Shown here: positions 8,854 through 16,879 of the stretch, in pieces
Layout of the letters: each line of letters starts with the position of its first letter
Position numbering within the stretch: position 1 is the stretch's first letter
Assembly: GCA_963775935.1 (NCBI GenBank)
Contig: CAVZKR010000004.1
Location: 372,001 to 436,000 of the forward strand
Length of the DNA stretch: 64,000 nt
Direction: 5' to 3'
From: JBBIPA01 sp963775935
Lineage (GTDB): Bacteria; Chloroflexota; Dehalococcoidia; GIF9; UBA5629
Translations under genes and position numbers: made by a program
Notes under the pieces: model-generated
The model's input: the letters and a program-made list of their open reading frames with translations, nothing else
Database searches by the model: none
Told to the model about the DNA's origin: nothing

Positions 8854-10157
8854 GTCCGGTTGAAATTGGTTTCATTGGTTTTGCCTTCCTTATCGTAATC
8901 ATAATGCTAGGTGTGAACGTCGCTTTCGCTTTAATTATTGTGGGCTTTGGCGGCATTGTCATGATAAGTGGTTTCGGGCCAGCATTAGCGAGTCTGGAAA
9001 CTGTTCCCTTTGAAAGAGCTACTAATTATGAAATCAGTGTGATTCCCCTCTTTTTACTTATGAGTCAATTGGTTGACGTTGGTAATATTGGGAAAGACGC
9101 TTTTGTTATGGCAAGTGCCTGGCTGGGACAGTTCAAGGGTGGCCTGGCTATGGCTACAACGGGCGCCTGTGGTCTCTTTGCTGCCTGTTGTGGTTCCAGC
9201 CTGGCTTCTGCCGTAGCTATGGGGAGAGTATCTTATCCTGAAATGAAGCGATATAATTATGACGATGGACTTAATGTTGCCACTGCCGCTGCAGGTGGCT
9301 CGATTGGTATTCTCATCCCGCCCAGTATGGGATTTATTCTGTATGGTATACTTACTCAGATCTCCATTGGCAAACTGTTTATAGCCGGTATCATCCCCGG
9401 CATTCTTCAGGTATTATTCTATATGGGTACCATCAGCGTCATCTGCACCCTCAATCCTCAACTGGGTCCACCCACTCCTAAAACGACCATGAGGCAAAAA
9501 TTTGATTCACTCAGGTTGACCTGGCCAGTGATTTTACTGTTCGTGCTGATTATAGGGGGTCTCTACGCAGGTATTTTCACCCCGACCGAAGCTGGCGGAA
9601 TTGGAGCTTTTGGAGCTCTGGCTATCGGCCTTGTTCGGCGTCAACTCACAGGGTCTAACTTTGCTGACAGTTTGCTGCAGACAGCGAAAATGTCGGCTAT
9701 GGTTATTGCTTTGATTGTGGGCGCATTTGTCTTCAATCATTTCCTGGCAATTACCAGGATTCCTTTCGTCACAGGTGAATATATTGCTGGACTCGGCGTG
9801 AATAAATACGTTGTCCTGCTTCTAGTTCTAATCCTCTACATCATACTTGGTATGCTCCTTGATATTTATTCCGCCTGCGTCCTCACTATTCCCGTCCTTT
9901 ATCCAGTAATGATGGGGCTTGGCTTTGACCCCATATGGTATGGCGTAATAATGGTAAGAGTTATGGAGATAGGTGTGATTTCACCACCATTCGCTATGAA
10001 TATATTCGCACTGGCGGGTGTGACTAAAGTCCCTATAAGCAAGATTTACCGGGGTATCATACCCTTTATTATTTCCGATTTTTTTCATTTAGCTTTATTG
10101 TGTGCAGTACCGTTGCTCAGCACATTCTTACCTGCGCTGATGATAAAGTCGATCTAA
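8850..10157 (+). CDS. TRAP transporter large permease DctM
   Basis: A 435-residue polytopic membrane protein, the ion-coupled transport channel of the TRAP system. It is hydrophobic throughout and carries the family patterns GACGLFAACCGSSLASA (about 105-122), AAAGGSIGILIPPSMGFILYG (reported here as adjoining segments around 146-168), FTPTEAGGIGAFGAL and GVISPPFAMNIFAL. The length is normal. Its ATG overlaps the dctQ stop by four bases. The gene looks intact, so transport depends on whether the frameshifted dctQ still gives a working small subunit. A second, truncated dctM fragment is present at 25041-25262. Confidence 0.92.
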   Translation: MSPVEIGFIGFAFLIVIIMLGVNVAFALIIVGFGGIVMISGFGPALASLETVPFERATNYEISVIPLFLLMSQLVDVGNIGKDAFVMASAWLGQFKGGLAMATTGACGLFAACCGSSLASAVAMGRVSYPEMKRYNYDDGLNVATAAAGGSIGILIPPSMGFILYGILTQISIGKLFIAGIIPGILQVLFYMGTISVICTLNPQLGPPTPKTTMRQKFDSLRLTWPVILLFVLIIGGLYAGIFTPTEAGGIGAFGALAIGLVRRQLTGSNFADSLLQTAKMSAMVIALIVGAFVFNHFLAITRIPFVTGEYIAGLGVNKYVVLLLVLILYIILGMLLDIYSACVLTIPVLYPVMMGLGFDPIWYGVIMVRVMEIGVISPPFAMNIFALAGVTKVPISKIYRGIIPFIISDFFHLALLCAVPLLSTFLPALMIKSI

Positions 10158-10281
10158 GCCCTGATTATGAGAAAAAAGTATTTTGGTGGTTAAATAAGAG
10201 GGCATATTAAAAATCAAGCTAATGCATCAGCAGAATAAGACCAACTCGATTAACAATAAAACTAGGAAAGGAGTATTGGTA

Positions 10282-10731
10282 ATGGCAAGAAAAGGAGAGA
10301 GGAATATAGTAAAAGCAATGAAAGAAGCCAAGACAGGCGAAGAGATGGTACGTTCTTGGTTCACTCAGAGACCGGGATTCAAAGAACCGCCTGGACCAGA
10401 TCATCTTGCTATTTACAAAAAGAGGAAACCTGAGATGATCTATACCTATGCCCACAATCAGCTTACCCAGTTGCTGGATCGAGGGATATTAGATCCCAAG
10501 ACCAGGTACTTGGTCATACTGGGATGTTACATGATGGAAGGGCACTGGCGAGGGCTACTGCAACAATGTTGCAACGCAAAGGCAGCAGGTGCGACGGAAG
10601 AAGAGATAATGGAAGTGGCCTTTATCGCGTGCTATGCAGTATCTAAAGCCAAAATGACCAGCAGTGCCGTGGCTTTGAGCGAGGTATTTGCCAGCCCTAC
10701 CTATAAGAATACACGAAAGCGAGAAGCCTAG
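10282..10731 (+). CDS. Carboxymuconolactone decarboxylase / AhpD-like protein
   Basis: A 149-residue all-helical protein of the CMD/AhpD superfamily. ATG 10282 is preferred over the upstream in-frame ATG because AAAGGAG lies 10 bp before it. The core AAGATEEEIMEVAFIACYAVS is typical of the family, but the redox CxxC-x-H site of AhpD is absent: the matching stretch reads EGHWRGLLQQCCNAK, with two adjacent cysteines. It is therefore more like the non-redox CMD branch (decarboxylase or lyase) than a peroxidase partner. It lies between dctM and an acyl-CoA dehydrogenase on the same strand. The substrate is unknown. Confidence 0.75.
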   Translation: MARKGERNIVKAMKEAKTGEEMVRSWFTQRPGFKEPPGPDHLAIYKKRKPEMIYTYAHNQLTQLLDRGILDPKTRYLVILGCYMMEGHWRGLLQQCCNAKAAGATEEEIMEVAFIACYAVSKAKMTSSAVALSEVFASPTYKNTRKREA

Positions 10732-10791
10732 ATAAGGAGAAGCTAGTTTAAGTATCGAAAAATACTCTATATCTATCTGTGAGGGGGTAAA

Positions 10792-11973
10792 ATGGATTTT
10801 ACGTTAACAGAAGATCAGCTGATGATGCGCCAGACGATTCGGGAATTTGCGAAGAAGGAAGTAAAACCATTATCCAAGGAACTTGACGCGAGGACAAACC
10901 CCATGGAATGTATATCCTGGGAACTTGTAAAAAAAGCCGCAGATCTCGGAATACGGCTTTTAGGTATTCCTAAAGAATGGGGAGGACTGGGTGCAGATAT
11001 CATAACAAGGTTAATTATTCAAGAAGAGCTAGGGGCTGCCGATGTAGGCTTTGCTGATTTAATGAGAGATCACGGAGTTCATCTCTTTATACTGGGTAAG
11101 GAACAAAGAAATGAGTTCCTGCCACAGTATCTCGCAGATTATAGATATTTTATTGCCCATGCCCAGACCGAACCCGACCATGGGACAGATCATCTGATGG
11201 GGTATGATGAGCCTGAAGCTTCAATGGAGACTTTCGCTGAGAAAAGGGGAAATGAATACATCATAAATGGAACCAAGCAGTTTGTTTCTCACGCACCTAT
11301 AGCCAAGCTCTATATTATTTATGCCAGAACAGACAGAAAGCTGCCGTTAAGTCAATGCCAAAGCGGTTTTTTAGTGCCTAGAGATACCCCTGGTCTGACG
11401 GTTGGCAAAGCTATGAACAAGCTTGGAAGAAGGTTGCTGTTAAATGGGGAAATAATACTTGAGGATGTGCATGTACCAGCCCGATATAAAATCGAGGCGA
11501 GGGCCGAAAGTATAAAATTAGCAGAAATAGAAGATGCCAAACGGGCTAGGCCAGCGCTTATCGTCTGTGCCAATATAATAGGGCTCTGTAGATGCTGCTA
11601 TGAAGAGACGTTAAGCTACGCCAGAACAAGGATTCAAGGTGGTAAACCAATTATCCAACATGTAAATGTTACTATCAAGCTTGCAGAAATGAAAATTGCA
11701 ATTGAGGCAGCAAGGGCAATTGTGTGGAAAACTGCCTGGCATTTAGAGAAAAACTATAACTATGACCCACAAATGTGGAAATTGGTTAAAGCTTTTATTA
11801 ATAGAGTGTCTATTGACGTAGCTACCAAGGCAGTAGATATACATGGTGGTCTGGGTATTGACAGAGATTTACCAATCGAAAAATATTTAAGGGACGCTTT
11901 TTCAACCCTTCACGGATTTGGTACGCCCGAGATATCACTTTTAAGAGGAGCACCTACTCTAGATACTGACTGA
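10792..11973 (+). CDS. Acyl-CoA dehydrogenase family protein, atypical active site
   Basis: A 393-residue FAD enzyme with the three ACAD domains: N-terminal helices (DFTLTEDQLMMRQTIREFAK), the middle beta-domain (HAQTEPDHGTD, then GTKQFVSHAPIAKLYI) and the C-terminal helical domain (AVDIHGGLGIDRDLPIEKYL). It would introduce a double bond into an acyl-CoA. At the position of the catalytic glutamate in MCAD-type enzymes (YEGT) the sequence reads HGFGTPEI, with Phe in place of Glu. The base may come from another helix, as in isovaleryl-CoA dehydrogenase, or the reaction may differ. ATG follows GAGGGGG. The neighbour upstream is the CMD protein and downstream a HyuB. Confidence 0.85.
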   Translation: MDFTLTEDQLMMRQTIREFAKKEVKPLSKELDARTNPMECISWELVKKAADLGIRLLGIPKEWGGLGADIITRLIIQEELGAADVGFADLMRDHGVHLFILGKEQRNEFLPQYLADYRYFIAHAQTEPDHGTDHLMGYDEPEASMETFAEKRGNEYIINGTKQFVSHAPIAKLYIIYARTDRKLPLSQCQSGFLVPRDTPGLTVGKAMNKLGRRLLLNGEIILEDVHVPARYKIEARAESIKLAEIEDAKRARPALIVCANIIGLCRCCYEETLSYARTRIQGGKPIIQHVNVTIKLAEMKIAIEAARAIVWKTAWHLEKNYNYDPQMWKLVKAFINRVSIDVATKAVDIHGGLGIDRDLPIEKYLRDAFSTLHGFGTPEISLLRGAPTLDTD

Positions 11974-12111
11974 GAGTGCAGGGTAGATTTACCCAGTTTA
12001 ATAACTGAATTGGGCAGGAGCTAGTAGCCGAGGTGTAAATCTTCAGCAGGGACTATATCAATGTAGGGTAGACGAGTACAATAACTACATTATTACGAGG
12101 AGAAAATAGCA

Positions 12112-13887
12112 ATGCCTCAGTTAAAGCAGAAAACCCAGATTGATCCCCTTACTATTGCCACCATATGGCATTATTTACAGCGAGTCTGTGTCGATATGCG
12201 CGAGACGATGGAAAGGACCGCCACCAATGTCTTGGCCACCTCACTCCATGACCTGGCTTACGGGATATGGGATGCTGACGCAAAAATAATTGCCATCCCC
12301 GAAGGTTTCCCCTGCCGCTTGATATCCAGTACCTATCCCATAAAGGCAGTGAAAAGAATATTCGGTGATAAGATTTATCCTGGAGATGAGTTTTTAACCA
12401 ACCATCCTTTTCAGGCTGGAGCAGCACACCTGCCGGACTGGGTATTCATACGGCCGATATTCTATAAGGGAGAGCTGGTATTTTTCAGTTGCATGGGCAC
12501 CCATGTGCCAGACAACGGGGGAGCTCGGGCGGGCACCCATTTTCTGGCAAACGATTCTATTGCTGAGGGTCTGAACATTCCACCGGTGAAAGTGATGGAA
12601 AGAGGCCAGATGAGGGATGATGTGGTAGAGCTGATTCTGAGTAACAATCGGCTACCTGACATGATGCGAAGGGAGATACAGTCTCTTATGGGCAGCACCT
12701 CGGTGGCAGAGCAAAGACTGATAGAGCTGCTTGACAAGTATGGCAAGAAGACGGTATTCGCCTGCATAGACGAAATGATACGTCGCACTGAAAAAGCGGT
12801 ACGTGCAGAGATTGTCAAATGGCCAGACGGGACCTATTACTCAGAGTCGCAGACGGATGACGATGGCAAAGAGCTGGACGTACCGGTGACCGTCAGGTGC
12901 AAGCTGACCATTAAAGGTGATGAAGCTACCTTCGACTTCTCGGAAAGCGATGAACAGCGCCCAGGTTATATCAATGCCGTCTACTCTCTTACCCTGAGTG
13001 ATACGTTGTGTGCTGTTTTCCTGTTCCTGGGTACCGAGCTGAGCGCCTACCACAATGAGGGAAGTTTGAAACCCATTCACGTGATAGCTCGAGAAGGCAC
13101 GGTGTTGAATGCCAGACCCGGAGCATTGACTGCAGCCACACCAGGAGTAACTGGTACTCTCATTATCGAATGCGTTATTTCAGTATTGTCGCAGGCTCTA
13201 CCCGAGCGTGCCATTGCCCCGTATGCCAGGCTAGCCGGTCCTGGTCAGAAGATTGGAATCGATCCGCGAACCAATAAGCTTTATGTATACACTTCGTTCA
13301 GCTCCATCGGCGGCGCTGGTGCAGTCTACGGCTATGATGGCTACCAGTGCTGTTGCGAACTGTCCACGCTAGGGGTCGTCAGCAAAACTGACGCTGAGGA
13401 AGAGATGGTGAGATTTCCCTGGCGTATTAAAAGGTATGAATTTACCACCGATTCATCAGGCGCGGGAAAGTGGCGTGGAGCCCCGGGTATCTGGTTGGAA
13501 AAGGCAAACGAGGGAGCTGACTGCGTTACCATAGGTGGTGCCAGTAGTGGGTGGCGGGTCCAGGGCAAGGGACAGCTGGGTGGCTTACCCACTCCATTGA
13601 ATAAGCATTACATTATGCGAGGAAAGAAGAGGATTCCGTTTGGAAATCCTCACATCGTGCATGACCTCAAGGCTGGAGATGTACTTGTGAGCAATAGCGG
13701 AGGGGGTGCTGGTGTTGGTCATCCTGAAGATCGCGATCCTGAAGCTGTAAAAATAGATGTAAAGAATGAGCTGGTTTCACTGCAGGCGGCACGGGATATT
13801 TACAAAGTCGTGCTCGACCCTGATACTCTGGAAATTGATAATAAAGCAACGCAAAGATTAAGGACCAGACGTTTATCCCATCAGTGA
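12112..13887 (+). CDS. Hydantoinase B/oxoprolinase family protein (HyuB-like), copy 1
   Basis: A 591-residue HyuB-type subunit. Recognisable segments are IPEGFPCRL, GDEFLTNHPFQAGAAHLPDW, TFDFSESDEQ, GAVYGYDGYQ and SGGGAGVGHPEDRDPEAV. These proteins pair with HyuA in ATP-dependent hydantoin and oxoproline hydrolases and in acetone or acetophenone carboxylases. ATG follows GAGGAG. No hyuA sits beside this copy: a molybdopterin enzyme follows at 57 bp, and hyuA comes only after that and a stretch of mobile-element debris. It may share the HyuA at 16880. The substrate is not predictable. Confidence 0.88.
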   Translation: MPQLKQKTQIDPLTIATIWHYLQRVCVDMRETMERTATNVLATSLHDLAYGIWDADAKIIAIPEGFPCRLISSTYPIKAVKRIFGDKIYPGDEFLTNHPFQAGAAHLPDWVFIRPIFYKGELVFFSCMGTHVPDNGGARAGTHFLANDSIAEGLNIPPVKVMERGQMRDDVVELILSNNRLPDMMRREIQSLMGSTSVAEQRLIELLDKYGKKTVFACIDEMIRRTEKAVRAEIVKWPDGTYYSESQTDDDGKELDVPVTVRCKLTIKGDEATFDFSESDEQRPGYINAVYSLTLSDTLCAVFLFLGTELSAYHNEGSLKPIHVIAREGTVLNARPGALTAATPGVTGTLIIECVISVLSQALPERAIAPYARLAGPGQKIGIDPRTNKLYVYTSFSSIGGAGAVYGYDGYQCCCELSTLGVVSKTDAEEEMVRFPWRIKRYEFTTDSSGAGKWRGAPGIWLEKANEGADCVTIGGASSGWRVQGKGQLGGLPTPLNKHYIMRGKKRIPFGNPHIVHDLKAGDVLVSNSGGGAGVGHPEDRDPEAVKIDVKNELVSLQAARDIYKVVLDPDTLEIDNKATQRLRTRRLSHQ

Positions 13888-13944
13888 ATGAAAAGACCGC
13901 TAAAGGATAAGTAAAGGATTTTATAAAGAGGAGAAAATAAAGTA

Positions 13945-16590
13945 ATGGAAAGAGCACCAATACAAAAACCAGAGACAGGCGAAAAGACGGTAATAAAATC
14001 CCTTGGGCTTGGCGGCACGCAAGGGGGTGGAGCCCCTTGCGCAGTTGATGTCAAGAATGGAAAAGTCGTGCGAGTCAGGCCGCTGCACTACGACTGGAAA
14101 TATGAGAGAAAGAATTTCAAGCTGTGGAAGATTCAACGGAACGGGAAAACACTGGAACCGCTCATGAAATCAGTACCAGCCCCTTTCTCCCTAGCTTACA
14201 AGAAAAGAGTCTATTCGCCAAATAGAATAAAGTACCCTTTGATGCGAGTTGACTGGAATCCAAATGGGGACAGAAACCCCCAAAACCGAGGTAAAAGCAA
14301 ATATAAGAGAATTTCCTGGGACGAGGCTACGGATATTATCGCTAATGAACTTAAGAGAGTAAATAAGCAATACGGACCTTATGCAGTGCTGGCGCAGACA
14401 GACGGGCATTCGGAGTGCAAGCATCTTAATCCACCCCATGGTTGCTGCACTTTACTGCTTCACGAGATGGGTGGTTACACCCAGCAGGTAAGGAATGCGG
14501 ATAGCTGGGAAGGATGGTACTGGGGTTCCAAGCATGTATGGGGGAATGGTAGTGTTGGCATGATGAGTCCGTCGAGTAATGTTTTTAAGGATATCACGGA
14601 GAACTGCGATATGGTGCTGATCTGGGGAGGCGACCCTGAAACCACACCGTGGGGGTTCGGTGGGCAGGCGGGCAGCCCAATATCCTATTTTTGGACGGAA
14701 GCTGGTATCAAGCAAATATATATCTGCCCCGAGCTCAACTATGGAGCCGCGGTTCATGCTGATAAATGGATACCGATATTGCCCAATACCGATGCTGCAC
14801 TTCAGCTCGCCATTTCCTATGTATGGATAACCGAAGGTACCTATAAAAAGGACTATGTAGCAACGCACACCGTTGGCTTCGACAAATTTAAGGACTATGT
14901 AATGGGCAAAGAAGATGGCATTCCAAAGACGCCAGCATGGGCTTCACCGAAATGCGGAGTCCCGGAGTGGACGATCAAAGCGCTGGCGAGGGAATGGGGT
15001 TCAAAAATAACTGCAATAGCCCATTATTTTGGCGGAGGTATGATACGTGGTCCATATGCCACCGAGCCTGCCCGGCTAGAAGTAGTATTGCTTGGAATGC
15101 AAGGGCTAGGTGGACCGGGTGTTCATCAGGTACAGCTAAGTCTCCTGGGCATGCCCAGGAGTAATGCACCGGCCACTACTATGAGGTTAAATTTAATGGT
15201 GTCTCCAGTAGGATCACTGCTGACACAGCCCAGACTTCCTGAACTTCACCTAATGACGGTCAATTGCTTTGCCAAGCAGATTATTCCCAAGACCCTTATA
15301 CAAGAAGCTATCATGAATCCGCCGATTACCTTCTGGGGACATGGTTCGATCAGGGCTGCCGTAGAGGACCAGTTCATTAAATATACATACCCGTTGCCCA
15401 AAGAAGAAGGTGGTACCGAAATCCACATGATCTGGACGGATACGCCCTGCCGGACTACCTGCTGGGGTGATGGGATGTCTACCATAGAAGCCATGAGAAG
15501 CCCTAAGATAGAGTGCATTATCGCCCAGCACCCCTGGCTAGAGAACGATTGTCTCATTGCCGATATCATCCTACCGGGCAATACTACCTTCGAAGTAGAG
15601 GATCTTGTTCCGAATACCAGACCAGGTATCGAAATGCTAAGTGCCGGACTCCAGAGAAAAGCTATTTCACCCATCGGAGAATCTATGAGCGATTATGAGA
15701 TAGTGCTTGAAGTAGCTAAGAAGCTGGACTTGTACGAAGCGGTTACCGAGGGCAAGAGTATCGAGCAGTGGAAAAGACATCTTTTCGACGAGTACTTCAA
15801 GATAAAGGATTATGTTAGCTGGGAAGAATTCAACGAAAAGGAATACTACGTTTTCCCACTTGCGGAAGACTGGGAAAAAGACCCGCCTGGCTTCAGGCTA
15901 TTCTACAATGATCCAGAAAAGAATCCATTGCCAACGCCATCGGGAAAGCTGGAGTTTTACTCGGAAAGATTGGCCAAGTATTTCCCTGATGATAATGAAA
16001 GGCCGCCAATACCAAAGTGGATAGAAAAGGGCGAAACGCACGATGAAAGGATTACCAGCGATAGAGCCAGAATGTTTCCTCTGCTCATGATGTCCAATCA
16101 TGGTAGGTGGCGAATGCATGCCCAGTGTGATGATATCTCCTGGACCAGGGAGTGTTTTACCTGCAAGGTAAAAGGCTGGGACGGTTACATGTATGAACCT
16201 CTCTGGATAAACCCTTCCGATGCCATTAAACGAGGAATAAAGACAGGGGACATAGTCAAGGCGTACAACGAGAGAGGTGCTGTCCTCTGCGGTGCTCTCG
16301 TCTGGGAGAGGATAATGACCGGAGCCGTGTACGTGGACCACGGAGCCAGAGTGGATTTTATTATTCCTGGAAAGCTTGATAGGGGAGGTGCCATAAACCT
16401 GATAAGCCCGAGGGGTATTACATCAAAACATGCCGGTGGACAGGCAACCAGCGGTTATCTGGTGGAAGTGGAGAAGGTAACCATGGCTCAAATGGAAGAG
16501 TGGGAAAAACAATATCCCGAGGCATTCCAAAGAGAATATGACCCGGCTTCCGGACTCCGCTTTGACGCTTGGATTGAAGGAGGTAAATAG
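13945..16590 (+). CDS. Molybdopterin oxidoreductase, pyrogallol-transhydroxylase (AthL)-like large subunit
   Basis: An 881-residue DMSO-reductase-family catalytic subunit. There is no N-terminal CxxC Fe-S motif, as in transhydroxylase AthL of Pelobacter acidigallici (about 875 residues). Shared patterns include ISWDEATDII, NADSWEGWYWGSKHVWG and PIGESMSDYEIV. By alignment from memory, S187 (in NADSWEG) matches the molybdenum-ligand Ser of AthL, D186 the adjacent acid, and H155 its active-site His. A Mo- or W-bis-MGD enzyme for hydroxyl transfer or hydroxylation of an aromatic or related substrate is the best guess. The Fe-S small subunit that should follow is reduced to a fragment at 16593. 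It starts after GAGGAG, 57 bp behind a HyuB. Confidence 0.85.
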   Translation: MERAPIQKPETGEKTVIKSLGLGGTQGGGAPCAVDVKNGKVVRVRPLHYDWKYERKNFKLWKIQRNGKTLEPLMKSVPAPFSLAYKKRVYSPNRIKYPLMRVDWNPNGDRNPQNRGKSKYKRISWDEATDIIANELKRVNKQYGPYAVLAQTDGHSECKHLNPPHGCCTLLLHEMGGYTQQVRNADSWEGWYWGSKHVWGNGSVGMMSPSSNVFKDITENCDMVLIWGGDPETTPWGFGGQAGSPISYFWTEAGIKQIYICPELNYGAAVHADKWIPILPNTDAALQLAISYVWITEGTYKKDYVATHTVGFDKFKDYVMGKEDGIPKTPAWASPKCGVPEWTIKALAREWGSKITAIAHYFGGGMIRGPYATEPARLEVVLLGMQGLGGPGVHQVQLSLLGMPRSNAPATTMRLNLMVSPVGSLLTQPRLPELHLMTVNCFAKQIIPKTLIQEAIMNPPITFWGHGSIRAAVEDQFIKYTYPLPKEEGGTEIHMIWTDTPCRTTCWGDGMSTIEAMRSPKIECIIAQHPWLENDCLIADIILPGNTTFEVEDLVPNTRPGIEMLSAGLQRKAISPIGESMSDYEIVLEVAKKLDLYEAVTEGKSIEQWKRHLFDEYFKIKDYVSWEEFNEKEYYVFPLAEDWEKDPPGFRLFYNDPEKNPLPTPSGKLEFYSERLAKYFPDDNERPPIPKWIEKGETHDERITSDRARMFPLLMMSNHGRWRMHAQCDDISWTRECFTCKVKGWDGYMYEPLWINPSDAIKRGIKTGDIVKAYNERGAVLCGALVWERIMTGAVYVDHGARVDFIIPGKLDRGGAINLISPRGITSKHAGGQATSGYLVEVEKVTMAQMEEWEKQYPEAFQREYDPASGLRFDAWIEGGK

Positions 16591-16592
16591 AT

Positions 16593-16677
16593 ATGAAAGC
16601 TTTCATTATCAATATTGGCATTTGTAATGGTTATAACTGCTTGCCAGATAGTCTGCAAAGATGAGCATGTGCAAATG
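16593..16677 (+). pseudogene. Remnant of the Fe-S small subunit (AthS/DmsB-like) N-terminus
   Basis: It begins two bases after the stop of the molybdoenzyme with a good ribosome site (GAAGGAGG) and reads MKAFIINIGICNGYNC, then, after a local frame disturbance, CQIVCKDEHV. This is the start of the four-cluster ferredoxin subunit of DMSO-reductase/transhydroxylase complexes, whose family pattern is CNGCYNCQIACKDEHV. One expected Cys codon is missing and extra bases follow. The sequence ends after about 28 codons where mobile-element debris starts (16681). The subunit cannot be made from this locus. Confidence 0.8.
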
Positions 16678-16680
16678 CTT

Positions 16681-16711
16681 GTGAGACTAATTTGAGAAGT
16701 GGTATAACTAT
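16681..16711 (+). repeat. Dispersed repeat A (probable insertion-sequence terminus)
   Basis: A 31-bp stretch ending in GTGGTATAACTAT. It matches the reverse complement of 23070-23100 at about 26 of 31 positions, and more loosely that of 25285-25320. It directly abuts the truncated Fe-S subunit, as expected of an old insertion end. Confidence 0.55.
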
Positions 16712-16733
16712 TGGCGGTATGTCAACCTTTGTT

Positions 16734-16846
16734 AATGAATAGAGTTATGCGTTTGGATACAAATCGCCAATCAAATTTGAAGAGTTATACCCAAAACAGC
16801 TAATTACTCTCTTGATGATGGCTTGCTTTCATGGGGTAAAATACAG
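16734..16846 (+). mobile_element. Relic of an IS3-family right end
   Basis: The segment resembles the 3' end of the transposase OrfB of the complete IS3 element at 52029-53163: GGATACAAATCGCCAA is shared exactly, followed by similar CTACTCTCTT- and GGCTTG-TTTCATGGGGT-type stretches down to the terminal repeat. It translates as FGYKSPIKFEE against LGYKSPTKFEE. Differences are scattered, so this is an old, diverged copy whose left part has been lost. Confidence 0.75.
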
Positions 16847-16879
16847 CAATCAGTGTTGACAGAAAGGAATGATGGCGAA

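Noticed and set aside
11992..12014. CCCAGTT/AATTGGG hairpin after the acyl-CoA dehydrogenase
   Set aside because: Short stem with a G-U pair and no T-run; not enough for a terminator.
15246..15674. Long antisense frames in the molybdoenzyme and other genes (also 12462-12818, 7260-7781, 34657-35019)
   Set aside because: They mirror codon bias of well-supported genes on the other strand and carry no family motif.
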